Assembly: GCF_020515695.1 (NCBI RefSeq)
Contig: NZ_JAIWJA010000002.1
Span: forward strand, 434,001-498,000
Direction: 5' to 3'
Length of the DNA stretch: 64,000 nucleotides
From: Pseudomonas sp. MWU16-30317
GTDB lineage: Bacteria; Pseudomonadota; Gammaproteobacteria; Pseudomonadales; Pseudomonadaceae
The position numbers and the translations under genes are program-made. Below are positions 36,991 to 45,591 of the stretch, piece by piece. Within the stretch, counting starts at the first letter, position 1; each line of letters opens with the position of its first letter. The notes beneath the pieces are model-generated. The model made no database searches and was not told the DNA's origin. It saw only the letters and a program-made list of their open reading frames with translations.

Positions 36991-37641
36991 ATGTGTGGGC
37001 TATATGGCGAGCGTTTGCGTCTTGCCGTGCTGACGGTGGCCTGCGTGGCCTGGTTCGGGCTGGGGTTGCAGTTGTACCTGATACTGTTCTCCCGCTGGCA
37101 GGAGCAGGCCAGTCTGCTGGGCGGGTTGATGGCCTTCCTGAGTTTTTTCACCGTGTTGAGCAATACCCTGGCGGCGGCGGTGCTGACGGCTGCTACCAGT
37201 CGGCATCAGGGCTGCATGGCTCGTTGGTTTCGCATGCCGTGGGTGATTGCCGGGGTGACCACCAGCATCGTATTGGTAGGGATTGCCTACAACGCGTTGC
37301 TGCGCGACCTCTGGGACCCGCGTGGCTGGCAATGGCTGGCCAACGAGATTCTTCACGATGTGATGCCCTTGGTGTTTCTGGGGTATTGGCTGGCATGGGT
37401 GCCCAAGGGGCATCTGCGGGTGTGGCATCTGCCGCTGTGGGCGCTGTACCCGACGGCGTATTTCGCCTGCATCCTGATTCGCGGGGATACGCTGGGGGTT
37501 TACCCGTATCCGTTCGTGGATGTGCTGAAGCTGGGGTATTGGCAGGTGTGGATGAATGCGTTCGGGGTGCTGGGCGGGTTTTTGGCGATCGGTGGGTTGG
37601 TCATTGTGATTGACCGTCTGATCGCCAAGCGGCTTCGGTAG
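36991..37641 (+). CDS. Pr6Pr family membrane protein
   Basis: The 216-aa product has six membrane helices with the family words YLILFSRWQEQ, FFTVLSNTL, LLRDLWDPRGWQWLANEILHDVMP and YPTAYFACILIRGD. The histidine in EILHDVMP and the charged pair near it recall the FAR-17a/AIG1-like hydrolase layout; no function is established. A GTG at 36973, directly after the upstream stop, is an alternative start adding six residues. Confidence 0.75.
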   Translation: MCGLYGERLRLAVLTVACVAWFGLGLQLYLILFSRWQEQASLLGGLMAFLSFFTVLSNTLAAAVLTAATSRHQGCMARWFRMPWVIAGVTTSIVLVGIAYNALLRDLWDPRGWQWLANEILHDVMPLVFLGYWLAWVPKGHLRVWHLPLWALYPTAYFACILIRGDTLGVYPYPFVDVLKLGYWQVWMNAFGVLGGFLAIGGLVIVIDRLIAKRLR

Positions 37642-37705
37642 GCGGGTGTGGCCTCTTCGCGTCAGGCCGCGAAGGGGCCAGCGAGACTGGCCTCGATCTT
37701 TCCGG

Positions 37706-38494
37706 TTACTCCTCGTCATCCCCCTCGACGCGCCAGTAACCGGCGACCTTCAGCGCCTGGTCATCGACCTTGTGCTCATCCAGCAAGATCCGCCGCAGTT
37801 TGCGAGACAACGAAGCTTCGGTGGCCACCCAGCTATATAGCGTGCCCGCAGGCAAGGTCAGCTGGCTTACCACGTCGGTCAGTTGCGCGCTGTGCCGCTC
37901 CACCCAGATCACTTCGACATCAGCCGCGCTGAGCAGCGGCTGGCGCTCGCTGGCGTCTTCGATTTCTATCACCGCGATTGCCCGGCGCCCGGCCGGCAGT
38001 TCTTCCAGTCGACGGGCGATGGCGGGGATGGCGGTTTCGTCACCGATCAGCAGATAGCTGTCAAAGCTGTCCGGAACAATGTTCGAGCTGCGTGGGCCGC
38101 CGATGTACAGCGATTGGCCGGGCGCCGCCTGGGCTGCCCAGGTGGAGGCAGGTCCGTCGCCATGCAGGACGAAGTCGATGTCCAGCTCGCCGGCTTGCAG
38201 ATCGATGCGCCGCGGGGTGTAGTCGCGCATCGCAGGTTTCGGGCCGTCGCCCTTGGCGCCGAGCGTCATGGTCTCCAGCGCGGCCTGCTCCTCGGGCGTG
38301 GTCGCGAACAACAACTTGATGTGGTCGTCGGCGCCCAGGCTGAGGAAGCCGGCCAGCTCGGCGCCGCCGACGGTGATGCGGCGCATGCGCGGGGTCAGGT
38401 CGGTGACCCGCAGCACATCGAGGCGACGGCGTTTGATGTCGTGCATGACGCGGTGGATGCCATAGGGGCTTTCAGCGTGTTGATCGGCTTTCAT
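37706..38494 (-). CDS. yqjH: Siderophore-interacting protein / NADPH ferric-siderophore reductase (YqjH type)
   Basis: The 262-aa flavoprotein releases iron from imported ferric siderophores by reduction. It has the FAD-binding domain with MRDYTPRRI (RxYTxR type), the HGDGPASTWAAQAAPGQSLY segment and a C-terminal NAD(P)H domain (YLLIGDETAIPAIARRLEEL, YSWVATEASLSRKLRRIL). Its start overlaps the stop of the PadR-family regulator upstream by 4 bp, so the pair is one operon. In E. coli the homologous genes yqjH and yqjI are divergent; here they are in tandem. Confidence 0.9.
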   Translation of the reverse strand: MKADQHAESPYGIHRVMHDIKRRRLDVLRVTDLTPRMRRITVGGAELAGFLSLGADDHIKLLFATTPEEQAALETMTLGAKGDGPKPAMRDYTPRRIDLQAGELDIDFVLHGDGPASTWAAQAAPGQSLYIGGPRSSNIVPDSFDSYLLIGDETAIPAIARRLEELPAGRRAIAVIEIEDASERQPLLSAADVEVIWVERHSAQLTDVVSQLTLPAGTLYSWVATEASLSRKLRRILLDEHKVDDQALKVAGYWRVEGDDEE

Positions 38495-39054
38495 TGGGCA
38501 GAGTCCTGAGCGGGGGAATTCATGTCGGGGCCGTCGACGATGGCCTGGGCGGTGGTGTTGAGCAGGTCGCGCACGCGGCGGATTTCTTCTGCGCTCCAGC
38601 GCCCATGGTGCAGCTGCAGGGCGTGGCGCAGGTTGTGCACCGCTTCGTGGATTTGGGGTGGGCGATCATGGCCGCGCAGCGAGCGCTTGCTGACATCGAT
38701 ACGGGTGCGAACACCTTCGAGGGCCACGGCTTGCTCGATCAGCATCTGGTGACCGGCGTCGGTCGCGGTGTAGAGCTTCTTGCCGCCCTGGGCGTCGCCG
38801 GTGACCAGCTCGCTCTCTTCCAGAAACGTCAGGGTTGGGTAGATGACTCCGGGGCTGGGGCTGTAGGCCCCGTCGAACAGGCCTTCGATGCGGCGGATCA
38901 GGTCGTATCCGTGGCAAGGCTGTTCGGCGACCAGCGCCAGCAACAGCAGTTTGAGGTCGCCTGATGCGAATACGCGGGGGCCGCGGCCACCGCCTTTGTG
39001 GCGGTCGAAGCCATCGCGGCCACCGCCGAATTCCTGGGGTCTGTGTTCTCTCAT
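38491..39054 (-). CDS. yqjI: PadR-family metal-responsive repressor (YqjI type)
   Basis: The 187-aa product has a His/Gly-rich N-terminus (MREHRPQEFGGGRDGFDRHK) followed by a PadR winged helix (LKLLLLALVAEQPCHGYDLI, YSPSPGVIYPTLTFLEESEL) and a C-terminal dimerisation helix. E. coli YqjI is a nickel-responsive repressor of yqjH with the same layout; the His tail here is shorter. The start at 39054 is set by this N-terminus; the frame upstream runs through the operator. It probably represses its own operon through the palindromes at 39075-39100. Confidence 0.85.
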   Translation of the reverse strand: MREHRPQEFGGGRDGFDRHKGGGRGPRVFASGDLKLLLLALVAEQPCHGYDLIRRIEGLFDGAYSPSPGVIYPTLTFLEESELVTGDAQGGKKLYTATDAGHQMLIEQAVALEGVRTRIDVSKRSLRGHDRPPQIHEAVHNLRHALQLHHGRWSAEEIRRVRDLLNTTAQAIVDGPDMNSPAQDSAQ

Positions 39055-39074
39055 GTGCGCTTCTCTCGGGTCGT

Positions 39075-39100
39075 TAAGATATACCTTAAGATATATCTTA
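39075..39100. promoter_or_regulatory. Tandem PadR/YqjI-type operator
   Basis: TAAGATATACCTTA (39075-39088, one mismatch) and TAAGATATATCTTA (39087-39100, perfect palindrome) overlap by two bases, 12 bp centre to centre, 21 bp upstream of yqjI. Such TA-rich palindromes are typical PadR-family targets. Confidence 0.75.
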
Positions 39101-39114
39101 GCGCTCGGCAAGAG

Positions 39115-39133
39115 GATAGTGAGAATTGTTATC
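39115..39133. promoter_or_regulatory. Fur-box-like site upstream of yqjI-yqjH
   Basis: GATAGTGAGAATTGTTATC matches the 19-bp Fur consensus at 15 positions. It lies just beyond the YqjI-type operator, so the operon is probably controlled by iron as well. Confidence 0.65.
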
Positions 39134-39161
39134 AATCTGATGGTTGGTGGGTGAATGTACC

Positions 39162-39250
39162 GGCCTCTTCGCGGGCAAGCCCTGCTCCCACTGGGCAGGC
39201 TGATCCAGCGGCGTACACCTGTGGGAGCAGGGCTTGCCCGCGAAGAGGCC
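39162..39250. repeat. REP inverted pair (BIME) upstream of yqjI
   Basis: GGCCTCTTCGCGGGCAAGCC with CTGCTCCCAC is mirrored by GTGGGAGCAG with GGCTTGCCCGCGAAGAGGCC. The arms are almost perfect complements, the best-preserved copy in the window. Confidence 0.9.
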
Positions 39251-39269
39251 CTTCAAGCCGCAGAAAATC

Positions 39270-42200
39270 CTATTGAATAACCCCATTGTCCGCAGTACAC
39301 AGGCTGCGGGCCCCCGGCTGCACGTAAGGCGCCAGCATCGGCGCCATGCCCTTGAGTACCTGCACCGGCAAGGCTGAGGTGAAGCTGAAGTTCTGCGCCG
39401 TGCGCCCCGGCACGAAGGCAGTCAAGGTGCCGAAGTGATGCTCGCCGATGAAGAACACGAAGGTCGCCGTGCGGTTGATCGCCTTGGACGCGATGATCCG
39501 CCCACCCGCGCCGAAGCTCTGCAGGCGGTTGTCACCGGTGCCGGTCTTGCCGCCCATGGCCAGTGGCGTGCCGTCGGCTTGGGTGAAGCTGCCGTTGACG
39601 CGCCTGGCCGTACCGTCGCTGACCACCTTCGCCAGCGCGCCGCGCAACGCCGCTGCGACTTCGCTGGGCATTACCCGCTCGGCCTGATCGGGCGCGCTGC
39701 TCAGTTGCGTGTCGTAAGGGGTGCCGGCGGCGAAGTGCAGGCTGTCGACGCGCAATGTCGGCAAGCGCACGCCATCGTTCTGAATGATCCCGAGCAGTTC
39801 GGCCAGCGCCGCCGGGCGATCGCCCGAGCTGCCGATGGCGGTGGCCAGCGATGGCACCAGATGGTCGAAGGGGTAGCCGACGCTTTTCCAGCGTTGATGG
39901 ATATCGAGGAACGCTTCGATCTCGACCATGGTGCGGATGCGGCTGTCGCGGGCGCTCTTGTGCTTGCTCTTGAACAGCCAGCCATAGACTTCCTGGCGCT
40001 GCCGTTCGCTGGCCTTGATCGCGTCATTGAGGCTGGCGTCAGGGCGCTGCAGCAAAAAGCCCAGCAGCCACAGGTCCAGCGGATGGGAGCGCGCGATATA
40101 GCCTTGATCCGGCAAATCATAGGCGCCCGGGCCGTAGGTGCGGTACATCTCGCCCAGGCGCTTGTCGGTGACAGTAGTGGTTTTCAGGTGGTCGCGCACA
40201 AAGGCGTTGAAGGTCGCCTGATCGGCGCTGGGGAACAGGTAACGATGCACGGCCGCCAAGCGAATCGGCGTGACGTTCATGCCGTCGATGAAGGTATCGA
40301 GGCGATCGTCCGAGCTCTTCTCCTGATACTTGCGCCAGAAGCGCCGAAGAAATTCCGTACCCTCACGATCGGCGAAACGGGCGAGGTATTCCTGGCGACG
40401 CGGGTCGCCATCGTCCTTGAGCAGCTGCGCACTGTTGTTATCGCCCTGGTAGGTGCTGTAGCGCACCAGGTCGCGCATCAAGCGAATGAACGACAGGTTG
40501 ATGGATTCCTGCAGCGCGACCTTGAGGGTGGGATTCTGGCTGTCGTCCTGGCGGCGAAAGTTCTTGAAGGTGTGCACGCCGCCACCGGTGAAGAAACTTT
40601 CGGCGGGGCTGGCCGAGTACTGGCGGTCCAAGGCGGCATCGAGCATGGCCGGCAAGTTACGGTCTGCGTGCTGGATCAGGTAGTCGATCGCCCAGCGGGT
40701 AATGCGGTCGGGCTCTGCCACCGGTACTTTGCGCAGTTGCGCGGGGGGCTGCCCGGCGAAGCGATCGTGCAGCTCGGCGATAATCTGCAGGTAACTGGTG
40801 AGCACGCGCACCTTGGCGGTGGAGCCCAATTCCAGTTTGCTGCCCTCGTTGATGTCGAACGGCTGGTCGGTGCTGTCGGTCTGGGCCCTCACGCGAAAAC
40901 CATCGCCGGTGGTTTCGAACAGGGTAAAGCTGTAGCTGACCTTGGCGGTGTCGGCGGCGCCGAGCAGATGGTCGCCGAGCAGGCCGATCTGCTGAGCGAA
41001 GGCGGGGTCGGCGAGTTTTTTCAGGTAGGCGCTGGCCTGCTGCTGCAAGTCGCCTTGCAAGGTGCTGGTGGCGGCCAGGTCGAGGCGGTCGAGATCATAC
41101 AGCGGGCGTTCGAGCAGAAAGCCCAGGCGGCTGCGGGCGACGCTGATGCCTTTGTTGGTTTCATTGGCTTGCAGGGTGGGCTGTTGCGCCCAGTCGCGGA
41201 AGGTCAATTGGCTGGCGAGGGCTGCCTGGGCCAGGTCCGCCGTGATGACGTTGTTCTGTTGCAGCAGGCGGATGTGGCTGTCGGTGAGTTGCGCCAATTC
41301 CTTGTGGCCCTTGGCAAGAAAGTGCGAGGGGCGGCGCTGGGCGATCATCAACGACAGCACCTCGCGCAGAGCCTGGCCGCGTTCGGCGATCGGCGCGGTG
41401 GTGTCGCTCAACACCCGGTTGATCTGCTGGAAGTCGGCGCCATACCAGACCCGCAGACCTTCGGCCAGGCCATGCACTTCGCCATGCCCCGGCACCGCTG
41501 ACAGCGGTACGCTGTTGAGGTAGTCGCGCACCACGATCTGCCGCGCGGGCAGGGTCTGCGGGCCGCCTTGATAGGCGCGCACGCTGGCGGAAATCATCTG
41601 ACGAATCTTCTCGGCGCCGGACAGCGTCAGGCCGTCGGGCGAGTGGCGGTATTTTTCCAGCTGCGTGGCCAGGGTGCTGCCGCCGGCCGACTGCCCCGGC
41701 AGGGCAAGGAGCTTGGCGACCTGGGACCAGGCGGCCTTGAAGAAGCGGGGCCAGTCGACCGCCGGATTGAGCTGCGGCGCGTCGACGGACAGCAGGTCGC
41801 GGTTTTCGATAAACAGCAAGCTGTCGACGATCACCGGCGGGATATCGCTGAACTGCTCGTAGAGCTGCTGCGGGTAGCGGTACTGATACAGCGTGTCTGC
41901 CTTGCAATCGGTGATCAGCAGGCCGCCCTGGCTCTTTTCGGCGTAGGGCACGAACAGGCCGTGGTCGGTGTAGCTCATCAAGGCGGGCGAGAAGCGCACC
42001 TGCCGGGTGATACGGTAATCGTGATCCAGCAGGCGTGGCAGGAAGGTGCCCAGGCTGCTGTAGCCCAGACGTTTGTCGAACGGCCCGTCGCCAGGGTAGA
42101 CGATGGCATCGCTGGGGCCGTTGTCGAGGTGCCAGGTGAGGGTGCTGGCCAGGCGGCTGAATTGCTGGGCTTGCAGGCGTGAGGTGCGGCTTTCGATCAG

Positions 42201-42368
42201 TGCCGCGTAGGCAAGAATGGCCATGAGTACCAGCAGCACTGCGCTTGTGACCCACAGCCAGGTGGCGCGTCGTTTGGGCTGGCGAGGAAGATCAGGGCGA
42301 CGAGGCGTTTGCAGATCGTCGGCCGGTGCCGCGGTCTTTGGGGGTTCGGTTTGCCACAGCGCGCCCAT
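39270..42368 (-). CDS. Large class A penicillin-binding protein (transglycosylase/transpeptidase)
   Basis: The 1032-aa protein has a cytoplasmic Pro-rich tail, one membrane helix (about 37-58), a GT51 domain and a transpeptidase domain. GT51 features are reduced: Glu188 in LLFIENRDLL and GGSTLATQLEKY replacing the usual GGSTITQQL. The transpeptidase has Ser516-x-x-Lys519 (GSTAK), Ser622-Ile-Asn624 and Lys941-Thr-Gly943 (GGKTGTGD). It is longer than PBP1a or PBP1b and has more than 300 residues between SxN and KTG. ATG 42368 is used; a TTG three codons earlier is possible. The role is cell-wall synthesis or repair, but its special task is unknown. Confidence 0.85.
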   Translation of the reverse strand: MGALWQTEPPKTAAPADDLQTPRRPDLPRQPKRRATWLWVTSAVLLVLMAILAYAALIESRTSRLQAQQFSRLASTLTWHLDNGPSDAIVYPGDGPFDKRLGYSSLGTFLPRLLDHDYRITRQVRFSPALMSYTDHGLFVPYAEKSQGGLLITDCKADTLYQYRYPQQLYEQFSDIPPVIVDSLLFIENRDLLSVDAPQLNPAVDWPRFFKAAWSQVAKLLALPGQSAGGSTLATQLEKYRHSPDGLTLSGAEKIRQMISASVRAYQGGPQTLPARQIVVRDYLNSVPLSAVPGHGEVHGLAEGLRVWYGADFQQINRVLSDTTAPIAERGQALREVLSLMIAQRRPSHFLAKGHKELAQLTDSHIRLLQQNNVITADLAQAALASQLTFRDWAQQPTLQANETNKGISVARSRLGFLLERPLYDLDRLDLAATSTLQGDLQQQASAYLKKLADPAFAQQIGLLGDHLLGAADTAKVSYSFTLFETTGDGFRVRAQTDSTDQPFDINEGSKLELGSTAKVRVLTSYLQIIAELHDRFAGQPPAQLRKVPVAEPDRITRWAIDYLIQHADRNLPAMLDAALDRQYSASPAESFFTGGGVHTFKNFRRQDDSQNPTLKVALQESINLSFIRLMRDLVRYSTYQGDNNSAQLLKDDGDPRRQEYLARFADREGTEFLRRFWRKYQEKSSDDRLDTFIDGMNVTPIRLAAVHRYLFPSADQATFNAFVRDHLKTTTVTDKRLGEMYRTYGPGAYDLPDQGYIARSHPLDLWLLGFLLQRPDASLNDAIKASERQRQEVYGWLFKSKHKSARDSRIRTMVEIEAFLDIHQRWKSVGYPFDHLVPSLATAIGSSGDRPAALAELLGIIQNDGVRLPTLRVDSLHFAAGTPYDTQLSSAPDQAERVMPSEVAAALRGALAKVVSDGTARRVNGSFTQADGTPLAMGGKTGTGDNRLQSFGAGGRIIASKAINRTATFVFFIGEHHFGTLTAFVPGRTAQNFSFTSALPVQVLKGMAPMLAPYVQPGARSLCTADNGVIQ

Positions 42369-42476
42369 AGTGTTCAACCCGGTTACGGAAAATCATCGCA
42401 CCTGGTTGGAGTCTAGACGCTGGGCGGTGAGTGGGCGGGAAATGTGGATTGGCTGCTGGATCTGAGTTGGCGGCTC

Positions 42477-42510
42477 GGGCCCCTTCGCCAGCAAGCTGTG
42501 CTCCCATAAG
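42477..42510. repeat. Single REP-like unit
   Basis: GGCCCCTTCGCCAGCAAGCT followed by GTGCTCCCAT resembles one arm of the REP family. No clear mirrored partner is present; the nearby CCGCAAGGGGCC may be its remnant. Confidence 0.5.
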
Positions 42511-42573
42511 CGTGCGGTTTCAGCAGCCCCGCTGTACATTCGGCCCGCAAGGGGCCAATGCGGGCAGAGCGAT

Positions 42574-44001
42574 CTACATCATGTCCTTGACCGTGCGTTG
42601 CAACTCGCGCAGGTCCTTCTCCCGCGCATCGATGCGCGAAGCCAGCTGGAAGTTCGGGGCCTGGCGCTTGGCAATCTCGAGTTGCTGCATGGCCTGGTCG
42701 AAGTCCCCCACCAAGGCAAAGTACTCGGCGCGGGCCTGGTGCAGCCCGATGATATTGCCGTTCAAGCCACGCGTATCAGCCACCATGCTCCATACATCCG
42801 GATCGTTGGGGCGGGTCTTGAGCAAGGCGTCCAGGCCTTTTTCGGCCTCGGCATTGCGGTTCTGCTTGAGCAATACCGTGATGCGCATCTGGTTGAGCGG
42901 ATAGTTGCCCGGGTATTGCACGAGCATCTTGTCGACTCGCGCCTGGGCGTCGGCCAGGCGGTTGTTGGTGACGTCCAGCTCGATCTGGGCGAGGTTGAAG
43001 GTCACGTCATCGGGCGCCTTGTCGAGCAAGCCCTTGAGGCCCGCGCGGGCTTCGTTGAGCTGGCCAGCCTTGATCTGCGCGATCGCCAGGCCGTAACGCG
43101 CCGGTATCGAGCCGGGTGTCTCGTCCAGCTGCGCGCGGAAACGCTTGGCGGCGATGCCTGGGGTTTCCTCATAAAACAGCTGGGTGCGCGCTTTCATCAG
43201 CTGAAACCACTGGCTGTCCTCTTTGCCGCCCTTGGGCATCTGTTCGGCGCGGTTACGGGTGTCGGCGATACGCTCATCAGTGACCGGGTGAGTGGAGAGA
43301 AATTCCGGTGGCGAGGCATCGAACTTGTAGACCCGCGCCAGGCGCTCGAACATCTCCGGCATGTTGCGCGGATCGTAACCGGCCTTTTCAAGGTTGAGGA
43401 TGCCGATACGGTCGGCTTCGGCTTCGTTCTGCCGCGAAAACGTGCGCTGGGCCTGGATGGCAGCCGCCTGGCTGCCAGCGATGAGACCGATGCCCGCATC
43501 GCCGCCGCCCGCCGCCGCCAGCACCACGCCGGCCAGCAGCGCGGCCATGACCGGTATCTGCATGCGCTGGGAGGCTTCCACCCCACGGGCAAAGTGGCGT
43601 TGCGACAAGTGCGCCAGTTCGTGGGCGAGCACGCCGGCGAATTCACCCTCGGTGTCGGCGTTGAGAAACAGCCCGCCGTTGACGCCGACGATGCCCCCAG
43701 GCGCCGCGAAGGCGTTGAGCTCCTTGCTGTTGATCAGGATGAATTCGAGCCGACGATCCTGCAGTTGGCTGGTCTCGGCCAGGCGGTACACGGTGGTTTC
43801 GACGAAATCCTTGAGCTGCGGGTCGGACAGCTGCCCGACCTCGCTGCGCAGCAGGCTCAACCAGGCGCGGCCCAGGTCGTGTTCCTGTTGCGGGGAGACG
43901 ATGGCTGAACTGGCGTCGCCGAGCGATGGCAGATCGTCAGCGTGGGCAGGTACCGCCAGCAGGCAGGCCAGGGCGATCACCAGGGGGCGCAATGAATTCA
44001 T
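42574..44001 (-). CDS. bepA: Periplasmic M48 metalloprotease with TPR repeats (BepA/YfgC family)
   Basis: BepA assists or degrades outer-membrane proteins such as LptD during assembly. The 475-aa product has a signal peptide (cleavage near AHA-DD, residue 21), the zinc site HELAH (127-131) with the downstream ligand region NEAEADRIG (192-200), and C-terminal TPR helices (about 300-460). The ATG at 44001 is preferred to the earlier in-frame codon. It is divergent from the TusA-like gene. Confidence 0.92.
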   Translation of the reverse strand: MNSLRPLVIALACLLAVPAHADDLPSLGDASSAIVSPQQEHDLGRAWLSLLRSEVGQLSDPQLKDFVETTVYRLAETSQLQDRRLEFILINSKELNAFAAPGGIVGVNGGLFLNADTEGEFAGVLAHELAHLSQRHFARGVEASQRMQIPVMAALLAGVVLAAAGGGDAGIGLIAGSQAAAIQAQRTFSRQNEAEADRIGILNLEKAGYDPRNMPEMFERLARVYKFDASPPEFLSTHPVTDERIADTRNRAEQMPKGGKEDSQWFQLMKARTQLFYEETPGIAAKRFRAQLDETPGSIPARYGLAIAQIKAGQLNEARAGLKGLLDKAPDDVTFNLAQIELDVTNNRLADAQARVDKMLVQYPGNYPLNQMRITVLLKQNRNAEAEKGLDALLKTRPNDPDVWSMVADTRGLNGNIIGLHQARAEYFALVGDFDQAMQQLEIAKRQAPNFQLASRIDAREKDLRELQRTVKDMM

Positions 44002-44145
44002 GCACACTGCTCTTGTCGGCAAATGGGCTACTGTAGCCGGGACCGTGCGTGGCGACCAGCGCTGTGCGCTTGCGGTATGCTTGGCAGTCGCTGGCCGCGT
44101 GTGCCTCGTCAGCGCACCAGAGCCCCCCCGCAGGAGAAAAAACCG

Positions 44146-44385
44146 ATGACCGACCTCCCGGAATGTGACGCCGAGCTCGACGCCAGCGGTCTGAACTGTC
44201 CATTGCCGTTACTCAAGGCCAAGTTGCAGCTCAATCAGCTGGCCAGCGGCGCAGTGCTCAAGGTCATCGCTACCGATGCCGGGTCGCAGCGCGATTTCCG
44301 TACATTTGCCAAACTTTCTGGCAACCTGCTGTTACAAGAAAAGGCTGAAGCCGGCGTCTATCGCTATTGGTTGCAGAAGGCCTGA
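44146..44385 (+). CDS. TusA/SirA family sulfur-carrier protein
   Basis: The 79-aa product carries the family signature LNCPLPLLKAK with the persulfide-bearing Cys18 in the CPxP motif. Members relay sulfur in tRNA thiolation, molybdenum-cofactor or general sulfur metabolism; this one is not necessarily TusA itself. The ATG at 44146 follows CAGGAG. It is 31 bp upstream of the AI-2E family gene, in the same direction, as in several gammaproteobacteria (perM linkage). Confidence 0.88.
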   Translation: MTDLPECDAELDASGLNCPLPLLKAKLQLNQLASGAVLKVIATDAGSQRDFRTFAKLSGNLLLQEKAEAGVYRYWLQKA

Positions 44386-44416
44386 TCGCCGTACGTGCAT
44401 TCATAAGGGATTTTCG

Positions 44417-45487
44417 ATGTTCAAGGTGGCTCAAGACTGGATTCAGCGGTATTTCTCCGACGAGGAGGCCGTCGTCCTCGGCGTATTGCTGGTGCTGGCC
44501 TTCACCGCCGTGCTGACGCTGGGCGGCATCATGGCGCCAGTGCTGGCGGGCATGGTGCTGTCGTTCCTGATGCATGGCCTGGTCATGACGCTCGAGCGAT
44601 TGCGCGTCCCCAGCTGGCTGGCGGTGGCTACCGTGTTCGCCCTGTTCATCGGCGCCCTGGCGCTGTTCGTGCTGGTGCTGGTGCCATTGCTCTGGCACCA
44701 GTTGATCGCCTTGTTCAACGAACTGCCGGGCATGCTTGGCAAGTGGCAGTCGCTGCTGTTGCTGTTGCCCGAGCGCTATCCGCATCTGGTCTCGGACGAG
44801 CAGGTGCTGCAGGCCATCGACGTGGCAAGGGGCGAGGTCGGCAAGTTCGGCCAATGGGTGCTGACCGTCTCGCTGACCAGTCTGCGCCTGGCGGTCAACA
44901 TCATGATCTACTTCGTGCTGGTGCCGATTCTGGTGTTCTTCTTTCTCAAGGACCGCGAGATCATCGGCCGCTGGATGCGCGGCTACCTGCCGCGCAACCG
45001 GGCCTTGCTGACTCGGGTCGCGAAGGTCATGAACCGGCAGATCGCCAACTATATCCGCGGCAAGGTCATCGAGATCTTCATCTGCGGGATCGCCACCTAT
45101 ATCGGCTTCATCGCCCTGGGCCTCAATTACGCTGCCTTGCTGGCGCTGCTGGTGGGCTTATCGGTGGTGGTGCCTTACGTCGGCACCGTGGTGGTCACCG
45201 TACCGGTGGCGTTCATCGCGTTGTTCCAGTGGGGCTGGAGCGACCAGTTCATCTACCTGATGGCGGTGTACGGGATCATCCAGGCACTGGACGGCAACGT
45301 GCTGGTGCCCCTGCTGTTCGCCGAGGCGGTGAGCCTGCACCCGGTGGCGATCATCTGCGCGGTGCTGCTGTTCGGTGGGCTGTGGGGCTTCTGGGGGGTG
45401 TTCTTCGCGATTCCGCTGGCGACCCTGGTGAAGGCGGTGCTGGATGCCTGGCCGCGCAACGAGCCGACGGTTTCGCCGATGATCTGA
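44417..45487 (+). CDS. AI-2E family permease (PerM/YdiK-like)
   Basis: The 356-aa protein has about eight membrane helices with the signature segments VPILVFFFLKDREII, VMNRQIANYIRGKVIEIFI, LLVGLSVVVPYVGTVVVTVP and GNVLVPLLFAEAVSLHPVAI. The family includes the autoinducer-2 exporter TqsA but most members have unknown or ion-transport roles, so the AI-2 label should not be read as function. ATG 44417 is placed after ATAAGGGA. Confidence 0.88.
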   Translation: MFKVAQDWIQRYFSDEEAVVLGVLLVLAFTAVLTLGGIMAPVLAGMVLSFLMHGLVMTLERLRVPSWLAVATVFALFIGALALFVLVLVPLLWHQLIALFNELPGMLGKWQSLLLLLPERYPHLVSDEQVLQAIDVARGEVGKFGQWVLTVSLTSLRLAVNIMIYFVLVPILVFFFLKDREIIGRWMRGYLPRNRALLTRVAKVMNRQIANYIRGKVIEIFICGIATYIGFIALGLNYAALLALLVGLSVVVPYVGTVVVTVPVAFIALFQWGWSDQFIYLMAVYGIIQALDGNVLVPLLFAEAVSLHPVAIICAVLLFGGLWGFWGVFFAIPLATLVKAVLDAWPRNEPTVSPMI

Positions 45488-45514
45488 GGCTTCGCAGTGT
45501 GCCCGCCAGCGATA

Positions 45515-45531
45515 CCTAGCAGTTCTGATAG
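45515..45531 (+). promoter_or_regulatory. Shared upstream element of orphan Rhs gene 3
   Basis: CCTAGCAGTTCTGATAG ends 60 bp before the start codon. The halves CTAGCAG and CTGATAG are near-complementary, and CTAG recurs directly after. It aligns without gaps with the elements at 22831 and 31020. Confidence 0.6.
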
Positions 45532-45591
45532 CTAGTGCGTCGGGTTTTAGCTGCTTATGGTGAAGTGCCTTGAGACAACAGGTACTTCACC

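Noticed and set aside
39435..41501. 688-codon plus-strand frame
   Set aside because: It is antisense to the penicillin-binding protein gene, whose motifs are intact.
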